From Bradysia coprophila (lineage: Eukaryota > Arthropoda > Insecta > Diptera > Sciaridae), in contig NW_023503670.1 in the NCBI RefSeq assembly GCF_014529535.1, forward strand, positions 744,001 through 808,000: a stretch of 64,000 bases of DNA, in the 5' to 3' direction. The first letter of the stretch is position 1; every line of letters starts with the position of its first letter. This document shows positions 28,631 through 39,373 of this stretch, piece after piece. The position numbers and the translations under genes were made by a program. The notes under the pieces were generated by a model. The model was not told the DNA's origin. It ran no database searches and was given only the letters and a program-made list of their open reading frames with translations.

Positions 28631-30860
28631 ACACGCCGACTTCCAGGGTTAGCCGGTGCCCGAGCACCCAACGAGGAAATACGTTGGGTGCGCAGCATCC
28701 AACAAAAAGCTTTATCACAGCTTTAAAAAACATTGACTTAGCTGACATTTTTAAGGAAAGTTTGATAGAATAACTATTATCACATTAAGTAATTTCAACT
28801 GCGCCGCAATTTTACAATTTCCATTACCAAATACAATCTTAGCTCATAAGCACGTGAGCATTGAGAATTCGACTGCAGGTGAGAATTTTCTTTTCTTTTT
28901 TGGCAAAAACACCAAATTCTGTATGAGAGAAAAACAATCGTTGGTCCTCTTCCTATCTTATGTTTAACTGTGTTCATCTTCATTATATTAGTTGTATAAA
29001 GCAAAAATTTTAGACACCCTGCAAAAAACATGCATTTTAGAACAAAATGCGAAAAACCGACAAAAAAATAAAAATTTGAAAGGAGCTCGGGAATGAGCTA
29101 CATTTATTCCGTAAAACGTTTGTGGAACCACTTCAGTCGCTGAAGTAGGTAAGAAAGCGAGACACAAATTTTTGGGCTCACAGTTATTCATTTATTGATT
29201 ACAGTAGATTTTCGATACAACTTTTCAGTCTTTCGACAATCTCACAACTTCAGAATACTTTCCACTTCATTAGCGACAAAAAACGTTAAAAAAAATTTGC
29301 TAGCTCCGCTCGCGACTACGACACAACTACAACTACTTGTTAAAGTTATGGTTCAGCACCCAACGGGCTAAACGAAAGATGGTGTGTCTGTTTGTACTTA
29401 ATATGACTGATGGCGCAACAATTTCTGTTCGGAGAAAACTGTAGAGTTACGAACACCTTGATAGTGACGCATTTTTTTTAAAGGGAAATGTTGGCGATGT
29501 CGTTAATTTTTTGCCTGCCATTGTTATTTATATTTGGTAATTTTGACAAAAAAAGACGTGAATCTATTGAATTCAGCAGGAGAATGCCACTGAATCAAAA
29601 TTTTCTCATGAATTTTCGCAGTTTTAGCTCTTGGATATAATTAAATGCATAATATAGTCGTCGGGAAACAGAACTAATGCTGTTCCAATGGATTTAATAC
29701 ATCCTAGAACGAGAAGATCTTCTCGTGCTGGAAGCTGGAAATCTCTATTTTTTCTATATTATGCAACAAGAAACCAATTATCCATTAAATAACTCCCATG
29801 TCGATATATTCCGATATGATCCATTCTGAAGTACTTAAATATTCGTAGACTCTAGCAAACATTTCGAAAATCGAGAAAGAATTACTCAGCTAACGTTGTA
29901 ACAAGGAATAGTGTCTTTGTCTTTGAGTTACTGTTAATCGGTTATCTGCTTATCTGTTAATGATAATGTTGACAACAATAAGCGATAAGCTCTGGGTGGT
30001 AATGTCTTATATAGTAAAATTTATGGCCAATGAAGTAAAATACGTTGTATCAAATACTAGACAATGCATTTCAATGTAACTTCAGATTTAATGACTATAT
30101 AGCGATACGCGTGCCATTTTCAAAAGGTTATGAATTAGAGGTATCGTGGTTAAGAGGCATCGGCACTTTTTCCTACCACAAAACCCGAAAAAACGACCCG
30201 AAAACTGTAGATGTATCTCTTAGGAAGTCATATAAAAAGATTCGAATATTCTTCAGAAAGGTAATATGGACTTTCGCCGTTGGAATTGCGGTCTTACATT
30301 TTCCAGAAATTAATAAACTTTTAATAAAATATTGAAATTAAAGTACCTCTGTTTTGAGCTAAAATTTTCACAAAACTGCTCACTTTCCTGACAACACCAA
30401 AAATATCACAACACAAGAGCGTATTATATGAAAAGCTGCCACTGATTCGGTTGGAATTGCGGTCAAATTTTTTTTAAATAAATCTTTAAATTTCACAATA
30501 GGTTTAAACTGCAATAGGTTTAAGCATTATCAAAATATAATAAAATGGCGTCACAACTAAATCGAATCATTTCCGAAAAATGATTTCAAAATAAAATTTT
30601 GCTTAGAATTAGATTTTACGTCGCAAGACCCTGATGTTCAGTCATACAAACCTTTCTAAAACGCCTATTTTGTAACATTTTGGATGTTACGAAAGCCGAA
30701 AGCTAAACAGCTTGACAGGAAGAGGTATTATTTGGGTATTTCCAGTACCTACCTTATATTTACTTTGAAGTTGTCTGGTAATTTCTAATTTAACTTCAAG
30801 CGAAAAAAGTATAACAGAATCAAAGCACACGTTCAAAAGGTCTGGGATCAAAGGGTTAAG
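28631..30860. other. Gene-free interval
   Basis: No host gene recognised. It includes a short inverted repeat with AACGTTGGGTGC-like ends near 28670-28700 and AT-rich sequence. An open frame at 30045-30335 on the plus strand (96 codons) has no recognisable domain and is not supported as a gene. Confidence 0.4.
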
Positions 30861-31530
30861 AACTTAGTTAGTTAGTTAGTTTATTTATTTATGTCATAAT
30901 ATGAGTAAGGCCTGTGAGCCTTTTTTAGTACATATTACAGTAGGATGTCAATCAACGCAAGATTAATAATTAAATATAAGGAAAAATTCGGACTGCAAGT
31001 TCATAACTACAGGCAGTAAATCTAGCCAAAGTACGATAACAAACCGCTTAAGTCAAATAATAATAAACACAGTTGGGAAAGAGCTATAATAGAATCACAT
31101 ACAAGCATCGACACATTATTCGTGGACGTAGGCAAATAACTCAGTCACTGAAACGATGAAATAACGAAATGGGTACAACACATGAATCTTAGACACAAAA
31201 ATGGTCCCTGCATGCAACCTTAAAGCCAGTTAACGATTTAATTTTTTTAATATTCGGTGGCAATGAGTTATAAGTCGAGACCCCACCCGCGAAAAAAGAC
31301 CGCGACATTATGTCTCCTCTCACTCTCGGCATAACCAGATTAAAAGTTCGCGTATTTGAGGTGGGGGTTATGCGTTCATACAGGTAACGAGGCTCTTTAA
31401 GGAGTAATGTCTTATGCATTAGCACGCATGATAAGAAATCGAAATATGAGAACAAGTCGCAGCCAAGAAGCACATTGCTGGCTGCTGCGGTGGAGTCATA
31501 ACGGCCCAAGCCACTTAACACTGTCAACAT
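30861..31530 (-). mobile_element. 3' end of a non-LTR retrotransposon (CR1/Jockey-like RT C-terminus)
   Basis: On the minus strand, 31530-31189 encodes the C-terminal end of a LINE reverse-transcriptase protein: the stretch LYERITPTSNTRTFNLVMPRVR followed by SRSFFAGGVSTYNSLPPNIKKIKSLTGFK is the characteristic tail of these polyproteins. About 330 bp of 3' UTR follow, ending at 30861 in a short (CTAA)n/(AAAT)n microsatellite as read on the minus strand, the kind of simple tail found in this class. The reverse-transcriptase core and endonuclease are absent, so this is a 5'-truncated dead copy. The frame shows no ATG requirement; the left limit of homology is uncertain. Confidence 0.8.
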
Positions 31531-31569
31531 GTTCCCTAATCGTCTAATACTTTATCATTTTATAATATG

Positions 31570-31650
31570 CACGCCAGCACTTCAGTGGTCGAATTGACAA
31601 AGTTTTTGGTTGCGAATGATTCGTTTTTAGTTCGATTCCCCCTGTAATTT
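31570..31650 (+). mobile_element. tRNA-like SINE head (degenerate)
   Basis: Contains GTGGTCGAATTGACAAAG (A-box-like), TTTTTGGTTGCGAATGA and AGTTCGATTCCCC (B-box-like) in tRNA order. It matches the better preserved tRNA-like units at 36150, 36735 and 39768. A T-rich tail follows. Confidence 0.5.
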
Positions 31651-32321
31651 TATTTTTAATTTTAAATTTTGGTTCTTCACCTACGCTAAGTCTGGGAAAC
31701 CAAACTCTTTTGTGATTAACATTGTTAGTCTCAGTTAATCAGCAATATGGTTAATTTGAATACGCACGGTATTCAGTGATTAACCATGATTAAGCACAAT
31801 ATTTCACAATTAATTGTAGTTCTGCGACGATTCACCTGGTTAACACTGGTTAATCACTGTTTCGTCATCATGTTAATTACATCAATAAAAAAGAGTGATT
31901 TTCCCCTCGAGATATCCTGCAATTGGTTTTTGATACTTTTGACGAACAACAAACGTGAAAAATATGGTAAAAACAAGGTGTAGATGTCCCTATTCTTTAG
32001 CAGCAGGTTAATATTTTTCTAGCTTTCTGTTACCTTCCGGGGAGCTCAGTCTTTCGGTTAATGTTTTCTCATGAAAATCTGTATTTTAAGATATAATTAA
32101 TTATACAACAGTCAGGAAACTGAGCTGATGTTGCTCCAATTGATAGCATAGGTCACGAGTCGTGACTCACGACAGAGTAAAGTAAACCAGGCACTGATCA
32201 GACTAGAGACCTGAATAATCTAGTAGCCCTTCATTTTTTGCGAATAAAATTTTGCTCTGCCGTGCATAGGAAAAGAATTCTGCGTTTTTGTTATAGTACA
32301 TTACTATGCAAGGGAAGTAAA

Positions 32322-32400
32322 GTGATATCTCGTATCCAGATGAGAAAAAGTATCCGAGGGCGGCAGCCCGAGGTACTTTTACTCATCGTGATACGAGATA
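32322..32400. repeat. Hairpin repeat copy 1 (ATACGAGATA ends)
   Basis: TATCTCGTATC at the left is inverted at the right (GATACGAGATA), with an inner CCGAGGGC..GCCCGAGG stem. A related copy is at 32689-32760, so the two copies bracket the palindrome at 32420-32591. Confidence 0.65.
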
Positions 32401-32419
32401 TAACTTTATTTTCCGTGTG

Positions 32420-32591
32420 TAGTACGACGTTTTACTATGCGAGTGATGTAAAGGTTATTGCCTATACATGTAACAGCCTTATTACATGCACCAGCATAGT
32501 AAAATGTTTTACTATGCTGGTGCATGTAATAAGGCTATTACATGTATAGGCAATAACCTTTACATCACTCGCATAGTAAAACGCCGTACTA
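32420..32591. repeat. Near-perfect palindrome, two 85-bp arms and a 2-bp centre
   Basis: Arm 32420-32504 and arm 32507-32591 are reverse complements with only two mismatches that I can find (GACG/GGCG near the outer end and AACAGCC/AATAGCC inside). The arm contains TTTTACTATGCGAGTGATGT at its outer part and GCACCAGCATAGTAAAA at the centre. Long arms with so little divergence indicate a recent origin or an actively homogenised terminus of a mobile element. It sits inside a tract bounded by two copies of another hairpin repeat. Confidence 0.9.
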
Positions 32592-32688
32592 TTCCTTTAC
32601 TAGCTAGGGAAAATGGGCTTTCCGTCCCTAGGGAAAAGTCTTTCCCTCCTTCATAAAGGAAAACGTCATACTACACTTGGGAAGGAAT

Positions 32689-32760
32689 TTGATATTTCGT
32701 ATCCAGATGTAGTAAAAGTGTCCGAGGGCCTTAGCCCGAGGTACTTTTACTCATCGTATC
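32689..32760. repeat. Hairpin repeat copy 2
   Basis: Shares TTTCGTATCCAGATG, GTCCGAGGGC and GCCCGAGGTACTTTTACTCA with copy 1 at 32322-32400, somewhat diverged. Confidence 0.6.
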
Positions 32761-32955
32761 CCTTGTATGGTAATATACTATAACTTTCATTGTGTAGAAG
32801 TTAATGTCGTTGTTTGCAGAGGATTTGCCTTTGCTATTCGATCATCACGTTTTGTGAGATAACTGTGTGATTGAGTATAACGGTAAACTAACAATTGAAA
32901 CGACAGCTTTACTTCACATTTTACCCAAAAAAATATCATTTTGTTCATTTCAAAC

Positions 32956-32961
32956 TTTATT
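32956..32961 (-). terminator. Candidate poly(A) signal for the methyltransferase-like gene
   Basis: TTTATT on the plus strand (AATAAA on the minus strand), about 220 bp beyond the stop codon of the minus-strand ORF that ends at 33178. Confidence 0.45.
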
Positions 32962-33177
32962 CTTTAATATCATCAATAGTAACATAATTCTTCGAAAAAA
33001 AATTAAATTCTTAAATATAACGCTCAATAAACTTTAAATAACAGCAGTGTGAAGACTCCGACTTAAAAACGAGTTTTGGTTGGGACACACATATCAGTAA
33101 TTTTATGCACTGACTGACTGTTTTCTTAACTATAACTGAAATTAGATATCCACTGAAACAGACGGAGACACTATCAA

Positions 33178-34191
33178 TCAAAATCTGAAGAAATTGTCGA
33201 ATCCATTTTTTAATTTACGCGACAATGCGTCAACCTGAACTTTCCACATGGGTTCGCACAACTCAATAAATTCCACACCAAAGTCAACAAGAATTTCACG
33301 GATAGTCTCATCAGAAATTGGTGGTACCTCTCCGCACCTATGTATTGTACAAGAAGCCCAGATTTCTTTCCATTCATTGACAGCTCGCAACGCATCAGCA
33401 GACTGAGGATTTACACCTTTTGCTACAAGGTAGAAAGAAGACCGTATCGTGTGATATTTGGTGGGTTTGAAGATCTGTATGCTGGCAGAAATTTGGCGGA
33501 ATTTGTAAATTAGATTGAATACATGAGATGCATCGGCGTTATGCAATAACATGACGAATGAACCACCCTTTTTCATATGTTGTAATGCGAAGACTAATTG
33601 AGACACACTCAAGCGCACAGCCTCCGTTTTTTCGCGGTATTCTTCTCGCTTGTGAGTGCGAAGAACTTGTCCATCACAGAGTATGAGGTCGTATTTTTGA
33701 TCGTAAAACGGCCGATCGAAACGAAACAAATCACGGTCCGGGTGATCCAACGGAATGTCGGTCATCGCAAATCCCATCTCTCCTGCAAGCATTGTTATAT
33801 CCAAAAATTCTACTTTCAGTCTGGTACTGTGCTCCAACAATAGAATATGTCCACCAAGTTTGCGTGGAAGGGTGATACCATTGAACTCAGAGAGTGGACT
33901 TAGACTCTGACGCACTTCTTCCGAAAATCCGCCAGGAGCCATACATAAATCGAGAACTCGCGGCGGTGGTGCACGATGTCCGTTATTCCTGCGCACTTCA
34001 ATATCATTTATGAACTGCGTAGCGCCGTTTATTTCTTTAGCAATATTGCGCATCACTTCGAAAAATCTCCTTTTCAACTCTGGCGTTGCATTATCAGAAT
34101 TGTTTTGCTGACGCTGGAAGTATGCATCGGCGCTTGCGTTTTGCCAGATCTGGGAATTATGTGGACAATGTTTAATAGCTGATTTAATCAT
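33178..34191 (-). CDS. FtsJ/Rossmann-fold methyltransferase-like protein, single exon; candidate horizontal transfer
   Basis: Intronless frame on the minus strand. I use the first in-frame ATG (34189-34191), giving 337 residues; the frame stays open back to 34338, where it begins with GTG just after an in-frame TAA, so no ATG lies further out in this frame. The N-terminal part is helical; then RVLDLCMAPGGFSEEV (residues 78-93) is SAM-binding motif I, YDLILCDG (167-174) gives the acidic motif, KKGGSFVMLLH (207-217) the next beta strand, and KPTKYHTIRSSFYLVAKG (242-259) the last core strands. By eye, the Lys and Glu of the FtsJ K-D-K-E tetrad are not conserved (FVMLLH, RSSFY). The layout MAPGGF..GGH..DLILCDG..SQLVFALQ..KP.K.H.IRSSFYLVA is one I associate with a fungal FtsJ-like family rather than insect FTSJ1-3 or CMTR. 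Substrate unknown. N-terminal frame problem: see findings. Confidence 0.75.
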   Translation of the reverse strand: MIKSAIKHCPHNSQIWQNASADAYFQRQQNNSDNATPELKRRFFEVMRNIAKEINGATQFINDIEVRRNNGHRAPPPRVLDLCMAPGGFSEEVRQSLSPLSEFNGITLPRKLGGHILLLEHSTRLKVEFLDITMLAGEMGFAMTDIPLDHPDRDLFRFDRPFYDQKYDLILCDGQVLRTHKREEYREKTEAVRLSVSQLVFALQHMKKGGSFVMLLHNADASHVFNLIYKFRQISASIQIFKPTKYHTIRSSFYLVAKGVNPQSADALRAVNEWKEIWASCTIHRCGEVPPISDETIREILVDFGVEFIELCEPMWKVQVDALSRKLKNGFDNFFRF

Positions 34192-34489
34192 AACATGACC
34201 AACGAACCTCTTCTCGCAGTTTATCCAGCTCAGCGAAGACAGCACTGCGCTGAGATACAAACGTTTTGATGTCCATTGAACGAATGAAAACAGTACACTG
34301 GTGTCTCCTTGTCGCTGTGTTTTCTTGCGACGATGCACCCGAAGTTCTTATATCAAAGTAACACAGTACTCAGTTGCACGAAAATGAGAAGAATGAGTCA
34401 AAGAAACTAAATTGAATTCTAATGATTAAGATCACTGTTAAGTCAAGATGAGTCAAACCAGTCAAACCACAATATCAATATGTGAGTGC

Positions 34490-36240
34490 CATCTAGTATA
34501 AGTGTTGCGCTATTTCAATAAAATTATCTCTGTGCTGGAGGAAGTAAATAAACAAAAACTCAATACATTTACGTTGTAGGGTGGATGTACCCATCCTCGG
34601 ACAATTAGTGGCTTTCAAACCACGATATCTAGTTTACGTATTGAGCTATTTTAATAAAATGCAATTTCAATATTTAATTAAATCTGAGAGATGGTCGTGT
34701 TTACCAGTCCTCGGACTATAAAAAAATGACTCGAAACGTATAAGCATTTATACGTATTTTTTCAGTATAAGTAAGGATATGTTGATATACTGTTAGCATT
34801 CAGCATATGATATATACGTTTATATACTGCTATCAGTATTTAAACATATACGGTTTTATACTGTGACCAGTATTTAATCAAATACGTTTGTGTACTTACT
34901 AATGTAACAATCAGTCTATGATGAGTTTTTGTCGGGGCAACATATCTGTCACATGAATTTTACGAGGTAAGAGCAATATTCACCTTAACATTTTAAATTG
35001 AATCATTAGTAAATTCATGAAACAAATTCTACTTATCGCTTTCACATTATTGTTGATTTCTCTAGTTAGGTCTCGATGTAGGTTCATTTCTCGTTAGGTG
35101 TCTGTGTAGGTTCATTTCTCTGTGTAGGTCTCTGTGTATTGTTTCTCTCGCTAGGATATCATCTGTATCTTGTTAGGTCTTAGGAATTAGCAAATAGTAT
35201 GACATTGAAAAGTAGAATTTGTTTCATAATTTCCAATGATTTAGTCGCCATTTTGGATTGACTTGAACCGTGTTGCGTTGGTTTATTAAAGAGGAACCCT
35301 TGATGAGGTAAGATCTTTCGGGCGATGCAACTAACGATATATATGATGAATTAAAAGCTGAATCAAGACTTTACACGTACACTCATTTCCTTGAAACGTA
35401 TTTCATTTCTTCAAAAATTAAATAAAATTTAATCAAAATTTTATTACAAAAGAAATGATTAGAAGAAATTACGAAATAGAAAGTGTATGGAGATATACTG
35501 ATTACGGATATAAACGTATATGGTGATATACTGAAATTTCATATACTGCCATATACGTATTTTGTATGGGCTTAAGTCGAAAAAAGGGTATGTATACCCT
35601 GCAGTATTTGTAAGGAAATGCTCATATACGTTTTAATACTTTTTCTGTCATTTTTTTTCGCTCGGGATACGAAACTTTTTGTTTGTTTTTTTTTTCTTTT
35701 CATATGATCCGACGACTTATATATGTCCGAGGATGGGTACATCCACCCTACACTACGTGATAAGCCAGTTGTGGCCCTTTTATGATTTGACGTTATACCA
35801 TACACAATTTACAATATGGTATAACAAGGAAGGAATGTACTGATTTTACTCAATTGAAACACAAGAGTAACATAGTCAAATTGTGCTGTAATGGTAGCCC
35901 GGAAATTATTTACTGGTTTTGCTAAAACATTTTGAGTCATAATATCGTCGTTAATTTGTATCTTCTTTTCGAATTTCCACGGGCCAGAACTTTCGTGTCA
36001 TGCTTCTTAGATAATAATTCATGCGCAAGGGAAGAGATAAAAAGAATTCTCAATGATGCAGTACGCCTGTGTAATTAGAAATTTGGTTCTAAGTGAAAAT
36101 GGCTTGTTATACTTGAACTTTATACGATAAATGGGTTATCATTTTCAAGTCGTGTTGGAAAAGCTGTTAGCTGCGAATGAATTGTTTTTAGTTCGATTCT
36201 TGTTCGTACAATTTTTGTTTTTTTTTTTTTGTTTTTTTTT
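34490..36240 (+). mobile_element. Old repeat with tRNA-like 3' part, interrupted by a foldback element
   Basis: The parts 34490-34574 and 35753-36240 together match the uninterrupted copy at 39374-39850. Shared words in order: AATAAAATTATCTCTG, CTGGAGGAAGTAAA, TACGTGATAA, ATGATTTGACGTT-like, TCAATGATGCAGTA, GCTGTGTGATTAG-like, and a final tRNA-like unit (GCGAATGAATTG..AGTTCGATTC) followed by a T-run. This looks like a composite SINE-type repeat of about 0.5 kb. Confidence 0.65.
34575..35752. mobile_element. 1.18-kb inverted-repeat element nested in an older repeat
   Basis: TGTAGGGTGGATGTACCCAT at 34575 and its exact inverse ending CCACCCTACA at 35752 form terminal inverted repeats of about 28 bp. 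TACGT lies outside both ends (34570-34574 and 35754-35758), the likely target duplication. The interior contains many ATATACGTAT-like words in both orientations and no coding frame. The paralogous repeat at 39374-39850 reads straight through the site (CACCTACGTGATAAACC), which is independent proof of insertion. Confidence 0.85.
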
Positions 36241-36734
36241 TTGCCAAAAGCGTTTATTTTAAATAAGAAAATCATCTTTACAATCGATTAATCATCTATC
36301 ATACGTAAATAACGTAAGTAATAGATTTCATCGCAATATGATGATGGGCTAGCACTGTGTGATAAATGGCAAAAATTACGGATTGTTTACCTTGCTGGTA
36401 TTTTAGACAATGTTCAACGCAAAGAAAACTGAAGTTTAGCTAAAAGAAACAATTCCTAACTGAGAAAAAAATGCGATGCCGAACGCTGACATTGAACTCG
36501 TATCATCCGCCTCAAAAAGAAAGCGCTCTAACGCCTATGCCATTGAGATACATGCTCCAGTTCTCCGTTGGTTGTAGATGCCTTTATGTTTGATGCGATT
36601 TCGATAATCCAAAATCCATCCAACCCTGCAGTAGGTCTGCATCGTTCGATTTGAGTCCATCAACCCTGCAGACATGTGAACACTATTGTTTGCAGAATTG
36701 GTTTATGAATTGTAGATCTAATTCAAATCGATGC

Positions 36735-36812
36735 AAGAGCTCGAGTGGTCGAGTAAGTAAGGCGTTTGGCTCCGAATAGAATGTTCCGAGTTCGATCCCC
36801 GCGTAAAACAAA
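36735..36812 (+). mobile_element. tRNA-like SINE head
   Basis: GAGCTCGAGTGGTCGAGTAAG (21 bases from 36739) carries an A-box-like core, TTTGGCTCCGAATAGAATG resembles an anticodon arm, and CGAGTTCGATCCCCGCG is a good B box. No convincing acceptor stem or CCA-distal match, so a tRNA-derived SINE or tRNA pseudogene rather than a functional tRNA. Confidence 0.55.
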
Positions 36813-36883
36813 ATTTCTTCTTTTTAATATTTATTTTCATCTGAAGTTAGTTTATAAGCATATTTTTCGATGTTACCAGCATG

Positions 36884-36965
36884 TCGTGATGGCCGAGTGG
36901 GCTAACGCTTCGCATTGCTACGGATAGGCTCGTGGGAATGCTTAGTGTTCAACACCCGGTTATTC
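36884..36965 (+). mobile_element. tRNA-Ser-like pseudogene or SINE head
   Basis: Begins GTCGTGATGGCCGAGTGG, the typical 5' part of a serine tRNA (A box TGGCCGAGTGG). It then degenerates: the anticodon arm is TTGCTACGGATAGG and the B-box region is only TGTTCAACACC. Different from the Arg-like units nearby, so a second tRNA-derived family. Confidence 0.55.
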
Positions 36966-36969
36966 GGCT

Positions 36970-37965
36970 ACTGGAGTGTATCTGTGTATGAGAGTAGCCT
37001 GTCTCATACACTCATATACTCTGGGGGAAAGGGTGTGCGAATTTAGATTGCGTGTAGATTGTGGTGGTGCTAGTCTTGTGGTCAATAAAATTGACTGCAG
37101 GGGCTCTCTAGCAGTTACCATGACGTTGGCAATTGAATTCGCACAAACTTTCTGCTGAAATTTACATTTTTTTTCTCGATGGTATCTTTAACTTCTGAAG
37201 CAAATATTTAAAAAAAAAACAGCTTTCATGACGTCGGATGACTGTTGGGCTAACACATGATATCCGAATTATAAGCTGATGTCGTACATTCCAAGTCGAT
37301 CTGAAGAATAAACAACGAAAATGAAAGAAATTTCAGATTTTGCCTTCTATGTAGTACGTACACACTATCAGCAAAATAAATCATTAAAAGGTCTATAGAC
37401 TCCAAATTCCGAGAAACAACAAATATTATTTTATACACATTCCTCACGCACTCTAAGTGGTTTAAATTGCTTTGCTTAACTATTTGTTCTCAACTTCCAC
37501 ATTAATTTAAACTACAGCGTTCATCTTAAGGCTTTGCTTAACATCACTTTATTTATTTCTACTTACTCACCGATTATTGTTTTAGCTTGATGTTATTGTA
37601 GCCTGATTGATTATGCGGGATCGATGGGGGAATTATATAGATGAGTCCGCTGCTGAACTGAACAATGATGTCATATTGTTCAAAATCTCATCACTACACA
37701 ACCGCATTCGTGTAATGAACAACAGGGACTGATTTTCTTCCCTATTTTCATCAATAGTATCAATGGTTTTCGTTTCATCCCTCATATTCAACTAAAAAAT
37801 TTCGTGTACATCTGCGCATCTGAATGATGAGGCAGATGTTTTGGGGTGGAGAGATTATCGATTTCTTTTATCCCTTTTACAAACTTATCCTTATAGAAAC
37901 TGTGATTAGATTGTTAGCGATTCTATTGCTGGATTTGATCTAAGTATTTGCAAGACTTTGAAAGT
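36970..37965. other. Gene-free interval
   Basis: AT-rich sequence without a recognisable gene or repeat structure; frames are short and lack domains. Confidence 0.4.
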
Positions 37966-37969
37966 AAAT

Positions 37970-39360
37970 CTTTCCTCACTTCTTCTTGTTATCTTTCTCT
38001 TAGTACACCTCACTCACTGTAATACTTAAAAACATTTTTTTTTTTACTTTTTTTTTTTTGTTTATTTGATTTCATTGGTTTCCCATAGTCATAGATTGTC
38101 TCAGAATCAGAATTTGGATAGTGCAAAAATTATTACTCCCGATTGCTGAATAGTAATTTTCACATAATGGACGTCCCTGCCCATTTCTAAGCATTGGGAT
38201 CAAACAAAACAATTTTTTTCTTTTCTCACTTCTTTAATCGGACCTAACTAAAACGAAAGCGAAAAAGCTGGACCGAGAATCAATTCCTTGCGCATAAATA
38301 AGTTGGGAAAATAGTCAACCGTTCATAGCCGTTGATGTAGTTTCACTTAAATGAAATTCATTCCATGTTATCCTGTCGGCAAACACATCCTTTTCTATTT
38401 GATTGATGAATGTTCCAATGCCTGATAAATTAAAGAAGTAATTGATTCGGGTAAGGCAACTGTTTACTTGAGATTTTCGAAGGTTGCTTTAGGAAACTTA
38501 CCCTTTTCGTGAATCCAGAGTATGTACCGACAGAACCACAACGCCGAAAATGTGTTAGGAACTGCGTCTGAAGAAGAGCCCAACAACGACACTGAAACAC
38601 ACACAAAATCTCTACATCTTAAACCATTTTAAGTAGAACCAAAAAACGTTTCGGTACTCACTCTGGATATAGCATTAGTGCGTAATTGATTCGAGAATGT
38701 AGTAACATCGTGACGACCATTTTTGATTCTTTTGTTTTGGATGAACTTGACCGACTACGTGTACTTAATGTCCAATTTCTGACCGTTTGCAAACCGTTTG
38801 ATGAAATCTCGGCTGGAACAATCTAATGACCCCGGATTCGGATGCTCTATCGACGATGCGCTACTTTCTTTGAATCCAGCGCCCCATTCTTCCATTTAAC
38901 GACTGTGATAGGTGACAATCGGGTCGATATGATTGGATAAGTAACTGTAACAGACACCCGGTTTGTTGTAATTCGGTCGGACAGTTTTTCTCCTAAATGG
39001 TGAAGGTGCGTGAAAATTGTATGGAGAAATTGCATCTGAAAAGAAAATGCTTACCCCATGGGGTGTGTGATGTGTCACTAGACAGTCCATCAGGAATTCA
39101 GTACTACAGAATTAGCGATCATTTTCCAACAGATAACACTGGCATATTGCTGATGATCCAGTGGTGCTGCAAATGTAAGCTCATTTCCTTCTTCAGAACC
39201 TGGGTGAAGGTTTTGAAATTTGAACGAGAATCGAAAATTTGATCACTTCAATCTTTAGCTCAAATCAACATCACCTCTTTACATTGAACGTCTTGAAGAA
39301 TATCAATTTTGTACATTACCGGTCGTATTCGTTCACCAAGTATGATTTGACCCAAAGTTT
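37970..39360 (-). pseudogene. Decayed, intron-containing duplicate of the TM9SF2-like gene
   Basis: Collinear with the intact gene at 48050-50670. The 3' flank (TTGGTTTCC, ATAGATTGT.TCAGAATCAGAATT), exon pieces and introns are all recognisable: 38460-38590 matches 49195-49385; 38640-38720 matches 49420-49470 joined to 49900-49920; 38720-39000 matches 49920-50250 including the coding-sense phrase for PGVYYLF-like and SGEMEEWG-like peptides; 39040-39160 matches 50320-50440; 39240-39360 matches 50560-50670. The whole C-terminal exon (48644-49147) and about 430 bp of the middle exon are missing, and many frameshifts and stops break the frame. Because introns are retained it arose by DNA-level duplication, not retroposition. 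It stops abruptly at a repeat boundary near 39360. Confidence 0.88.
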
Positions 39361-39373
39361 CAACCAGACAATC

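Noticed and set aside
34192-34338. Start of the methyltransferase-like ORF at 34338
   Set aside because: The codon there is GTG and an in-frame TAA lies just upstream; a eukaryotic start at that position is not supported, so I used the first ATG.
36884-36965. Functional tRNA-Ser gene
   Set aside because: Only the 5' part matches; the B box and acceptor stem pairing are lost.
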